A stretch of 64,000 nucleotides of DNA from Orobanche coerulescens. Taxonomy: Eukaryota > Streptophyta > Magnoliopsida > Lamiales > Orobanchaceae. The notes beneath the pieces are model-generated. The model had not been told where the DNA came from and made no database searches. It saw only the letters and a program-made list of their open reading frames with translations. A program made the position numbers and the translations under genes. The stretch is from contig CM065815.1 in the NCBI GenBank assembly GCA_033398695.1, forward strand, positions 98,794,501-98,858,500, read 5' to 3'. Below, in pieces: positions 45,382 to 57,013 of the stretch (its first letter is position 1; each line of letters starts with the position of its first letter).

Positions 45382-48359
45382 TGTAATATCCTAAATTTCT
45401 ACTATGGTTGTTTAATGTTATTTTATCTGAGTTATGTTGTACAGTGTGGAATCTGTACAATATGGATAAAATAATAGAAGGGATGAGACATCTGTATTGA
45501 TATAATCGTCGTACTTGGTCGACAATTGCAGACATCGTGTATCAGGTTGTTTTAGTTCTGATAGTTGGTGTATCATATGAGAACATTATTGGGACGAGTA
45601 TATGTATATTCGGTATGTCGTGTAAATGTATTCGGTATGTCGAGACGATAGGCAGGAATAGTTGTAAATGGCTAAGTACAGAGTCCTTAACGTACGTTAA
45701 GTTTATGAGATAACGTATGCTAAGATGCTAAGTTGTACGTACGCTATGTATAACGTATTATGTACGTAACGAGAGAAATCGGACACAGGAATCAATACCT
45801 GCCATGTGGATCCCAGGTATCGGCTAGCATGCCAAAAGATAAGTCAACTAGGTATTACATACGCTATACAGAGCATATTACGTATGTAATATGAGCATAT
45901 ACTGTAGCAAGTCAACGTACATATTACGTACGCTATGGAACAAGTGTTACGTACGTTATGCAAGATACGAACTGAGGCAGTGAGCTGTGGATGACTGTTA
46001 CTTATGTTATATTGGACATGTAGTGTACGCTAGGGAGTATTACGTACGTTAATGATGGTTTATAACGTATGTAACGGGCTGTGCAGATTATAAAATACGG
46101 ATTTTTCTTTCATTTCTTCACGAGAAGAAACCGATGTTTTCCTCCCAACTCCGTCCCTCTGCATATGTAAAGTGAGAATAAGCCTCTTCTAACTTGGTTA
46201 TGAGCTTGAAAACATGGATTTGAGGCTTGGATATGAAGATATTGATGATTCTTGAAGAGTTTGATTGTGTTATTCATGTTCTTGAGGTATGTTGACCAAC
46301 TCTACACTTTGAATTCGGATTTTTGATGCTGTTGTTGAGGAATAATTCGTATGAAGATGATTATGGTGTTGTTGTTGTGATTCTTGAGGTTATGTGAATT
46401 ATATGTTGAAGAATACGATGATATATGTCTTCGATTATGTTATTTGTTATAATCATGATTATGGAATCTTGGTATTCTTGGTATATATATCACATCAAAG
46501 AGGAATATGTGATAGGATACATAATGGTTTTGAAGTATAATCATGGATTTGATGATTGAAACTAATGCTATGTTGATTGTAGTGGTAGAATTCGTATGTT
46601 CTTGACGAAATATGAATCATGATAACAAGTTTGAATCCGGAAAGATTATGGTTAATCTTAGAACAAGATTATCAATGGTATTAAACTATTTAGATAGTTC
46701 GGATTGTCTATTTTACCGTGAATGTACAATTATGAACAAGGAGGAATCTTGTTAATTCATCTAGGAGGTTGAATTCGGAATAGAGTATGTTATGTAATCC
46801 TTGTTACCGAGATGAGTTTATTGTTAATATGATTATCGGATTATGAAATCGTATTGTGTTTTTGTATTCGTGATTGATTAATTCAGGTTGTTCGGGTTTA
46901 TGTTTAATCGAGATATTGTGGAACTGTTGGGTTTGTTGATAGGTTATATTGATTGTTAATTAGGATCATCGAGTTACGATTTGTATTGTAGATATGAGTT
47001 CGTATTTGTTGAGTTGGATTGTTCGGTTTTGTGTATGATCGAGATATCATTGAACCGTTGAGATGATTGGTTGGTCGTGTCGGTTGTTGATTGTTATCAG
47101 ATTGTTGTTAATTTATTATTGCAATAGGTTTCGATAGTTGATCATTGATAAGAATCGTGCCTTACGGTCGAGTTCGAGGATGCTCGTAGATTGCATTGGT
47201 CAGGGCCGAAGAGCTTGTAGACGACAGTAAGGAATTGATAACTGCTTCACTATCGTCGTATCGGTATCGAGGCAAGTTATTACTTGTCCAGCTTATAATA
47301 TTTAATGAATGGTTTCCGTTTCACTTCGTTATAATGCATATAGCAATAATTATTATAGTGAACCCTGGAGATTTGGATTGTATGTTGTTTTCCGATTTTT
47401 GGGAGTTAAATCATAATGTATATGATTTCCATTCATCATTGGTATATTTGGGTATCGAGGATATATTGTGGTAAATGTGAGGATATGCGTTATCTATAGT
47501 CCATGGTACTTTGGATCGCCGAATTTTGAGGATATTTGTTAGTGATGGTTTTGACATCGAGATTGCTCTCGAAGGACTCGAGGCAAGTAATCTAACCATT
47601 TTTGTCATTTAGTGTCAATCATGTTGTTATACATTCGCGTATTGTTGTTGTCGTGCATTGTGTATTGTTGTTTTGTGCAGTTGTGTATTGTTGTCGTATG
47701 TCCACCATGCGCTGGTCCGACGGGATCATCATGGGAATCTATAGCTGTGTGTGCTGGATCGTTGGACAGGTATTTCCACTATGCGTTGGTCTGACGGGAT
47801 CATCATGGGAATCTATGCTGTGTGCGCTGGATCGTTGGATTACCATGTGTTGTTGTTGTGCATATGTATATTATTGGTTATCCACCTCGTGTTGATCTAG
47901 CAGGGTCATGTTGGGATCTATGCTGTGTGCGCTGGATCATCGGATTTTCATTGAGTATACATTGTTGTTATTGTTGTGAACATATTGATGTCCTCATGTG
48001 AGTATGCATTTGTAGGTCTTGTGTTAGGACCATGTCCGTATGTTGTGTTGGTATGATCTCGGACTAGACTGACGTGATTCATCATGGCATTGCGTATCCT
48101 GAGGCATTTTCCGTATTTCCTTTTTAGTATTTGTCTTTGATGGAAAAACGATTTTTGTTTTAGATTTGATAACGATATCTGATGGATTGAATTGGTCAGA
48201 GTTGGTATATTTCGTATCAATAAGTTATGATGTTTTGAGAACCTTGGGTATTGCTTGAGGTATAGTATAGATGTTTGGGTAGGAGTTTATTGTGTTGTTG
48301 AGGATACGGGATGTGAATTTTGGTAAGGATTACTTTGCCAAGGATTATCACGAGTTGGT
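45382..48359 (+). repeat. LARD B 5' LTR, first part
   Basis: Contains the TACGTA-type palindromes (45690-46075), TATA box TATAAAAT (46089-46096), and the R/U5 region. At about 47697-47945 three direct copies of a unit around GGTCCGACGGGATCATC and GCTGGATCGTTGGA occur; LARD A LTRs have two (53449-53590, 59246-59390). Short ORFs across it are not conserved. Confidence 0.87.
45690..46075 (+). repeat. TACGTA palindromes in LARD B U3
   Basis: About twelve variants of TTACGTACGTAA, e.g. TTAACGTACGTTAA at about 45688, TGTACGTACGCTATG, ATTACGTATGTAAT, ATTACGTACGCTATGG, GTTACGTACGTTATG and TATTACGTACGTTAATG near 46040. ACGT is the core of plant bZIP sites, but binding is not shown. The last site ends about 13 bp before the TATA box. 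The 3' LTR has the same array at about 63565-63935. Confidence 0.85.
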
Positions 48360-51016
48360 TGTAACACCCCAAATTAGGCGGATATTACAGTGCCGTGGAT
48401 CCCCGACTGGGACCCACCAGGCAAATGAAAACTGATAAATTAAATAATATAATTGTAGTACCGAACCACATTATATTACCAAATACTCCGATGAGGAGTT
48501 TAAGTGCAACACACCAGGACAATACCGAATACTAGTATATTTTATATGAAGATAAAATACACAACACTGAATGAAACGGAGTATCCAAATGAAAATCTGC
48601 AGCGGAAAATAAATGACAACAACATGAAAGACTGAAAAGATCGGGGCCCCCTACTAGTATCACTGGGACTCCTCGCTGTCAACATGCTCTTCCCGTGCCT
48701 TTGCCTTGCCGTGACCTGAAAACAAAATCCCCCAACGGGGTCAGTTACACAGAACAACAATCCTCAAGGGTTGAAAATACACAATCATGATATATCTTTA
48801 GTTATAAAATATACTCAGTTATGAATTACGCTGAAGAGGACTATCATAGTACGCCCGTAATGTTCTGTGCAAGTGTACAAGATGAATGACCGGACACACC
48901 CGTCCTTGTGCCTAATTAGTCTCAGGAGATAATCGTTACCGTGTGCACAGTCCAATGTATCGATCCCAATACATGACCATCGTGTGCTCGACTAAAAATT
49001 CCACACATCCACACCCGGCCACGCAATATGAACCCAGAAGGTCATATGAACGAGAATGACCAAAATGAATATCAATGAATAATAATCCGACAAGGTCAAG
49101 AATGACTCACCGAGATGAAAATAATAGTGAAGTGAATGATAGTTCAATGAAATGATTGGAACCGCCGTTCCTCATTAATGAAGTGATTATTCGACAATTA
49201 CAAGTCTCAATACGGTTAATACAATGATGAATGAGTTATGATTATGAATGAACAACAACAAAAGGAATGAATATCCTTTTAACCGAGTAAGAATTAACTT
49301 ACACAACACCGATGAAGAATGTCCTTCCACGAACAAACGTCCTAAATGAAATGTCAGTCGCTCGAACAACCTTGAATACACAATTACCAACAATCCGCTC
49401 AATATACGAATCAAACACGATTATAACGAACTCAAAATGTCAATACGACTAAACCAAGTTCATTGAGGCATTATATCGAATACGTTGTGGCCAAACTTCG
49501 ATTGTTAACAACCAAACCTCAATTATACCAATATCAAAACCCCAAGAAGTGTTTCAAACCAACAAAACATCTTCCAAATGATCAATAATCCAAAATGAAT
49601 ATCCAAATTCGTGATTACAACAACAATTAATCGAAAACTCCCAAATCCAACTCAATATTCAAAGTGTTCTTGAATAATCCTTCAATAATCCATTGAATCT
49701 TTATACAAACTCATAATCATATGCATATCCCTCCATATAACATGATTATAACGTCCAAAACATCACATCTCAATACAAAATCGAAATCCAAGATGTTGAA
49801 GAAATTACCTCTTGAAGATCCAACCACTTCGATCCGATGAACACGAGTTAAATCGAGTATCCAAGCTTCCCAAATGAATGAAGATGATGAAAATCTAACA
49901 CTCAAGTGCTTGATGATGGAAAATCCTTCCCTCAAGTTCTCTCTCTCTCGGAACAAAGTGAAAGAAATGGTGAAAATGATGAAAAAGTCCCGGCCAACTC
50001 CTTATAAACTGCCGGAAGTTACGACTGTAACTCGGCCTTCTTACGGCCGTAACATCCCAGGTCAACGGCCTTACGACCGTAACCGGCCAACTCGTATGGC
50101 CGTAACTCGGCTTCATCCAAACTCCTGCCGACGGCCTTACGGCCGTATCCGCTCCTGACTTATGGGCGTAACTCGCCCTCGTCTAAAACACCTACCGACA
50201 TCCATACGGCCGTACCCGCACACCTTACGGGCATAACTCGGACGATACGGCCGTATCCGGCCAAACTTACGGGCGTAAGCCCCCTTCGTCGAAAATGACC
50301 AGGCACCCTGCCTGTAACGTACGGCCGTATCCGGCCAAGCCTTACGACCGTACCTTCCTCGTCTTACGACCGTATGCCGCAACCCTTACGGCCGTAAGTC
50401 CCTCTTGTCCGACAAAACCTGAAATTTACGAATACCACTTACGGCCGTATCCTACCCATCTTACGGCCGTAACTCGCCTTCGGCCAAAAATGCCTGGGCA
50501 CCCTGCTGGACACGTACGGCCGTAACCGGCCAAGACTTACGGCCGTACCTGCTCAACTTACGGCCGTATGTCGCAACCTTACGGCCGTAAGTCCCGTTCG
50601 TCCAAAATGGCCTGAAAACAACGAACACCTGTTACGGCTGTAACCTACAATCCTTACGGCCGTAACTCACTGCTGGACAAGGTGAAAATCCGATAACTCC
50701 GATTCCTCGCTACGATTGATGAATGATCCGACATACCATACGAATGAGAAAGTGAACAAGTCCAACACATGCCAAAGATGATACTCCTAGTACAAGACTA
50801 CCAATCATGATAAAAATGATAATACTCCCGTCTCGATCTATAAATGGAGATGAAATGACGATCGGTAACTGATATACGGTTACAACATGCCAACAATGAA
50901 CGCAAATGAATGAATCATGAATGATGAGCAATTAATAATGAGTGAAAATTACTGAGTGATAATTACTGACTGATTAATACTGAATGAAAATGAATGAATT
51001 ACAACCGGGTATTACA
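48360..51016 (-). mobile_element. Solo LTR S2 of the S family
   Basis: Minus strand starts TGTAATACCCGG at 51016 and ends GGGGTGTTACA at 48360; TTGGT duplicated at 48355-48359 and 51017-51021. It matches S1 over its whole length, including the TACGGCCGTA array (about 50029-50664, thirteen exact copies by my count) and the TATA box (minus strand TTTATAAG, 50001-50008). It is inserted in the 5' LTR of LARD B. Confidence 0.94.
50029..50664 (-). repeat. Array of TACGGCCGTA in S2
   Basis: Thirteen exact copies and about eight variants (TTACGACCGTAA, TATGGCCGTA, TTACGGGCGTAA), with spacers like those in S1. The nearest copy lies about 20-30 bp upstream of the TATA box at 50001-50008, with a degenerate one (TTACGACTGTAA) in between. 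Confidence 0.9.
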
Positions 51017-51189
51017 TTGGTAAAGTTATGGCGGTAAGATTATATTGGTCGTATTCTTACTTGGTGTTTTCATTGGTATGTAATTATTGACGTGGTGTGA
51101 TTGTTATCATTGTTGAGTATTATGGAACACCCTGTCGTGGGCTTTCTTTTTAGGTTCTTGGGATATCAAGCCTGTAGCGGCTGTGAATA
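51017..51189 (+). repeat. LARD B 5' LTR, middle part
   Basis: 173 bp between S2 and LARD A; matches LARD A LTR 54010-54165 (GGTCGTATTCTTACTTGG, CCTGTCGTGGGCTTTC, TCTTGGGATATCAAGC). Its last five bases GAATA are the duplication of LARD A. Confidence 0.88.
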
Positions 51190-51433
51190 TGTAATATCCG
51201 AAAATTCTACTACTGTTATTTAACATTATTTTATCCGAGTTATGTTGTACAGTATGGTATCTGTACAGTATGGATAAAATAAATGAAGGACTGAGACATC
51301 TGTATTGGTACAATTATCGTACTTGGTTGACAATTACATTTAAGAAGTATATGTATTCAGTATGCCGTATGTTCGTATTCTGTATGTTGAGACGTTGGAC
51401 AAGAATAGCTGAAAATGGCTAAGTATAGCCTTA

Positions 51434-51932
51434 TTAGCGCACGCTGATATTCATGCATAACGCACGCTATCGTGCAGGATTAGCGCACGCTACGTTTATA
51501 GGTTAGCGTACGCTAGTGCAGACAGATCGGAAGGAATCTGCGTGTGGACCCGGCTGCTTTCGGCGCACGTTCTGATATGTCAACGGATGTTGTAATGTAG
51601 TGTTAGCGCACGCTAATGCATGTTGATTAGCGCACGCTAACTATATATGGGACAAAAAGGAATCTTATCCTAGTCAGAGCTGTCGGCGTGTGGACCCGTG
51701 TTCGGAGCATACAGACAAACGAGTCAACTGATGTTAGCGCACGCTAAACGCAAGGACTTGCGTACGCTAGAGAGTGTAAATTACGTACGCTAATGCATGG
51801 GCATTACGTACGTAAGCTCATGTACGAAGCGAGACAGTAGTCTCTGGACTACGATAGCGCACGCTAACAAAGGTCAGTTAGCGCACGCTAAAGCCTTAGC
51901 GCACGCTAAACATGAGATGTTAGCGCACGCTA
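51434..51932 (+). repeat. TAGCGCACGCTA array in LARD A 5' U3
   Basis: Nine copies with exact AGCGCACGCT and about six variants (AGCGTACGCTA, TTACGTACGCTAA, TTGCGTACGCTA). The last ends 11 bp before the TATA box. Four more copies occur downstream at about 52609-52690, beyond the presumed start of transcription. The 3' LTR repeats this layout at 57253-57739 and 58409-58494. Confidence 0.9.
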
Positions 51933-51943
51933 GTAATGCAGTC

Positions 51944-51950
51944 TATATAA
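51944..51950 (+). promoter_or_regulatory. TATA box of LARD A 5' LTR
   Basis: TATATAA followed by GGGACAGACGGG; same in the 3' LTR at 57751-57757. Assigned by position next to the array. Confidence 0.65.
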
Positions 51951-54609
51951 GGGACAGACGGGTATTATGAAGCATTTCGTCCATTCTTTCACTTTCAGTC
52001 GATAGAGAGAGCTTTGAGAGGTTCTTGAGGTTCCCAAGCACGGTGAGGTGGTGATCTTTAACAAGATTAAAGATGGAAATTATGGATTAAAGCTTTGTTC
52101 TTGAAATCATTGGTGATTCTTGGAAATGGATTCAACCTTGGAAATCAATCCATTCCTTCATAAAGGTAATCACTCTTCATCTTTGGATTTCGTTTTGGAT
52201 TGAATGTTGATGATTATTACATAAACAAGTTTGACAAGCATGATTATGAGATGGATTACCGGAGTATGATGATATTAATATGATTCTTGTGATTTAGATT
52301 GTGTCGTTCGTTTTCTTGAGATAAGTGGATTAATCCTTCTCCTCAGTTTCAGATGTTGATGTTATTGTAGATGATTACTCTTTGTAATGGAAGATTAAGG
52401 AAGTGTGGTTACGTTCTTGACGTTTTGTGTATTAATATTAAGGAAGATGATATATGGATATAGAACTTGGATTATAAGTTGGATGATTGTTTATATGTTA
52501 AAGGATATCGGATTTCGTTGTTTTGATAGCTTTGAACATGATTCAGAATCACTTAGTGTTCTTGAAATCGCCATAAGTTGATCGGTATTCAAAAACATGC
52601 ATCGTCGGCATTAGCGCACGCTACGCCATCGCCAGCGCGCTAATGGGAGCAACTTAGCGCACGCTACGTTAGGTGATTAACGTGCGCTAAGAAGCCGTAA
52701 AGTGCGGTATTTTCGTGTTGTGGTTGTAAATTCGTCTTTGGTTTGAGTAGGATTGATTCGACTAGTGTTTAATCGAGATATTGTCGAGCCGTTGGGTTTG
52801 TGAATTGGTTTTATCGATTGTTGATTGTTATCAAACTTGTTGTCTATCGACATCGTAATAGGTTTAGCATATTGATCGGTGATTACAACCGTGTGTTGCG
52901 GTCGAGCTCGAGTATGTTCGTGAATTGCTTTGGTCGGGACCGAGGGACTTGTAGATGACGGCAATGGAATTGGTAATGACTTCATCGGTATCGAGGTAAG
53001 TTATTACTTGCTCGATTCATAATATTTAATGAATGGTTTCCGTTTCATTCGTGTATAATTCAGATAGCAATGTTTATAATCGTAATCACAGGAGATTTGA
53101 GATTATAAATCGTATTCGAGTTTTGGGAATCTAAATCATAATGTATATGATTTACTTTTGTTATTGGTATACTTGTATATCGAGCATATATTGTGCTAAA
53201 GACGAAGATATGAATTATCTGCAATCCGTGATACTTTGGACCGTCGAGTATTGAGGATAATGGTTCATGATGGTTTAGACATTGAGATCGTTCTCGAAGG
53301 ACTCGGGGCAAGTACTCTAATCATTTTTATCATTTGTGTCGATCATGTCGTGATACATTCGTGTATCGTTGTTGTCATGCATTTGTGCATTGTTGTTGTC
53401 GTGTATTGTGTATTGTTGTTTTGTGCAGTTGTGCATTGTTGTCATATGTCCACCTCGTGTTGGTCCGACGGGATCATCGTGGGATCTATGCTAGCGCGCG
53501 CTGGATCATCGGACAGGTTTTCCACCACGGTTGGTCTGACGGGGTCATCGTGGGATCTAGGCAGTGAACGCTGGATCATTGGAGTACCTACGTATTGTTG
53601 TTGTGCATATGTATATTATGGATTTGCCATAAGTATACATTGTCGTTATTCTTGTGATCATATTGACGTTGTCATATGAGTATGCATTTGTAGGTCTTGT
53701 GTTAGGACCATGTCCGTATGTTGTGTTGATCTGATCTCGGATTAGACTGACGTGATGGAAATGGTATTTCGTATCTTGAGGTATGTGCCGTATTTCCTTG
53801 ATACTTGTCTTTGATGGACAATCGATTTTCGTATTGGAATTGTCGACGTTATCCGAAGGACTGAATTGGCCAGAGTTGGTATAATTTCCGTATCGCGAGT
53901 TATGATAATGTTTTTGAGAACCTTGGGTATTGTTGAGATACCGTACAGATATTTTGGTATTATCCCATGGTGATGTTAAGGATACGAATTGTGGATTTTC
54001 GTAAAGTTAAGACGGTAAGATTACATTGGTCGTATTCTTACTTAGTATTTCCATTGATATGTAATTATTGACGTGATGTGATGGTTATCATTGTTGGATA
54101 TTATGGTGACCCGTCGTGGGCTTTCTTTTAGGTTCTTGGATTATCAAGCTTGTAGCGGTCGTGGAGAGATGAGCTTCCTGAGGATCTTGGCTAGAACATG
54201 TATTTGTGTATTGAGCTTACATTCGGTTGTTGTATTCATTTGCTAGAGTATTTTAATTGTTTGTCTTTTATTTCCGCCGCGTGAGTATTTTTAAATGGTC
54301 TTTTGGTATTTGGTAACTTAGGTTACCTTGGCGATCGTTCTCTAAATCTATTCTCGATTTACGTGTAGCGATAGCTTAACGTATGTTCTTAAACTGTTGA
54401 GTCTTGGCATTTCGGGCCTTGTGGTTTCAAATGAGTTTTTACGACGGTTTGATAAACGAGTTTTATAAATCTTCGAATGGTTTTAATAGATAATACCGTC
54501 AATGGCCTCTTGGGCGTTTTGTAAATGTTTGCAAAAATTTCCTTGACCTTGTGGGTTCCATCTCGGGGCCCACGGCGCTGTAATATTCGGTCGGATGCGG
54601 GGTGTTACG

Positions 54610-57013
54610 AGAATATGGTATCGAGCTTAGGTTGAGAAAACCTAGGCGGTGGGTCGAGTTAGGTCGTATTTACGTCGCGTCATTTGAGTTGTCGATTGAA
54701 AAATATTGGAGTCGTGAGTTTTCGTTGTTCACTCGGGCTTATGCGTTGTGCGATTTGCCAGTAGTAATCGGGTCTTGTTATAAACTTTTTCAAATGGTGT
54801 TAACGTGTTTCTTCGGATAGAGCCGTGTTGTGTTCTCGAGTTGAACTAAGTTTGCAAAATGTGTGTTTTGAAAATATACGTGTCGAGTATTTTCTTGAGT
54901 CGAGACATGTGCAAGATTATCACGGGAATCGTCGGCTTCACGATCCGTAAGTATTTGGATTTTGAATTTCATTGAGATTTATTGCCGTCTAAGTTGATAC
55001 GTTTTGAGATTGAAAAGATATTATGCTTCACAAGATGAGATGACGTAATTGGGATATGATTGATGATCTTGAGAAGTTATGATTTTGGAAATCAATATGT
55101 CGATTAAGTTTTGGAACGGAGTTTTGCATTTGGGAGAAATATTGTGGATTGTTCGGAGAACATGTAGTCATGTTAGTTCATCTTGAGATATATGAACTGT
55201 TTTTGAGCATTTGAAAATGGTACTTTTCAAAATGAATGTTTCTGAGATGTTTTACCGTAAATGATTTTTGGGCCGAGACCCAATAAATTTTTGAAATTAT
55301 TTTATAACTCGGGACTTGGGGTCCGAAAAAGAGTTTCCTACTTTTTAAACTCCTTGTAATGCGGAACGAGATACGGGCTGAGACCCTAATATTTCAAAAG
55401 ACTTTTCTGTTTTCTTAAAAAACTCCCGAGACTTGTAAAATACTTTATCAATCATTTACCTATTTCGTTTCACTGTCGCAGTTTTGATTTACTTGTTCAA
55501 ATGAAACTTCTCGGGAAGTCTTTCGTTGTGTTGATTTGTTTCAAGGCATTGTCATAGCATAATTGAGGTGATCCAGGATGAAAAATGGTTGACGTTGCGA
55601 GTCATATGTGGAAAAAGGAGTTTTTGTCGGAGCCTATACATTGAGATTTTGGATTCTATCGTGTAGTTTCCTGATGGAATATCAGTGGGATTTGTGACGA
55701 GCCGGATTGATATATAGGAGTACGGATGTGGTCAATCATTTGCATAGTTTTCATTTTAAAACTTGAAATCGTGTGGATTCGAAGGAAAGCGTACTAAATA
55801 CTTGGCACCAAATGAGCCGCTTTATTTTTCGAGAATTGATTTGGTGGTCTTACCAAAATTTATGTTTTGAGTTTTGAAATTTTTGAAAGAACTTTCAAAA
55901 TTTGTCTCCTTGACAAGATTATATGATTTCAAACTAGTTTTGAAAATGTGATTGATGTACATACGCATTGAATGCATAATGCATATCGTGGTGAAGTTCG
56001 AATGAGATTCACGAACTGGATAAGACATCGTATGGTACGAGGAAAAGAGATTCGAACTTTAGTATGGCGGTTTGGTTATCCAGGGATGATCGGTTGATCT
56101 ATTGAATGAGAGAGATATCTGCGTGTTGTAGATTCATGCACAGGATGTAATTTTGGAACTGTGGATTTTGTGAAACCGGGACATGTGTGTTATGTGATTC
56201 CATTGGTACGGTATTAGCGATTTTATCATAGTGATTTTTGAATGATTTCTTTGTAAGTATAGATTTGGGGAGGGTGACCCCATCTTTGGTGGGTTTTGAT
56301 ATTGAGTGGTCGTTCCCACTCCATGTATGATTGGATATGTTCGTCGGTTTATGATTGGTTGTTCGTATGCCGAGGAGTATGTTCGACAAATGTGTGTGTT
56401 TATTGAGATCCACTGTATGTGATTGGTTTGTCGTTTTGAGAATGCTATTCTTTCGTATATCTGTTTTCGTGGTTCTGTGTTGACCGTGTTGGAGCTTATC
56501 ATGGTGATGATATTCTCGATTGCGTTTCGACCTTTGGATTGGTCATATTAGAGTTCATCATGTCAATGATATTCTCGATTAATTTATGGGTAGATCATTC
56601 TTGGTGATCATCCGAGCGTTGATTTTGTGTTGATATTTCGATTCGTTGCCATTGTGTTGGGCGGTTGTTTCACGATGTATCGTGTATTATTGATTTGTAT
56701 CGATTGGGATTTGATTGTGCGATCAGCGGACAAGATCTAACACGGATAGATTATTTCATCCGACGATAATATTTCGGTTGGGACTTATGGAATTGTTATT
56801 GCAAGCGTGTTGAGGCTTTTCAAGAAAGTCACTTGCTAGTATCTCGGAAGATCGCCGACTTGGCCATATGTAAGTATGCTGTTTTGGTTATTCGGTAATA
56901 ATGATGATTCATCGTTGTCGTGATTATTTTGGGATATTTTGGTTGAACGGTTTATTTGTTTTTATGACGGATTGCAAGTTTCGAGGACGAAACTTATTTT
57001 AAGTGGTGTAGTA
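54610..57013 (+). other. LARD A non-coding interior
   Basis: 2404 bp; similar end to end to the LARD B interior (60848-63264), from TATGGTATCRGAGC-like PBS and TTAGGTTGAGAAAACCTAGG to GCAAGTTTCGAGGACGAAAC. The longest ORFs (56099-56502, minus) are not preserved in B. Loosely repeated blocks around GATGATATTCTCGATT lie near 56500-56590. PPT-like AAGTGGTGTAGTA precedes the 3' LTR. Confidence 0.8.
54616..54626 (+). promoter_or_regulatory. LARD A primer-binding site
   Basis: TGGTATCGAGC, against the tRNA-iMet complement TGGTATCAGAGC, which LARD B keeps exactly (60853-60864). The difference is CAG-to-CG (loss of A and one G position) in a site that needs to pair with the tRNA. Confidence 0.85.

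Larger units (their letters stand above)
51190..54609 (+). repeat. LARD A 5' LTR
   Basis: Starts TGTAATATCCGAAAATTC; the end reads GGGGTGTTACGAGAATATGG where LARD B has GGGGTGTTACAGAATATGG, so the exact last base is masked by a CAG-to-CGAG difference. TATA box TATATAA at 51944-51950. Confidence 0.9.

Noticed and set aside
51434..51932. CRISPR-like array
   Set aside because: Repeats are 10-12-bp palindromes with uneven spacers in a plant LTR; no cas genes and identical layout in the other LTR.
56099..56502. 104- and 122-codon ORFs in the LARD A interior
   Set aside because: Not preserved in the LARD B interior; no similarity to gag or pol.
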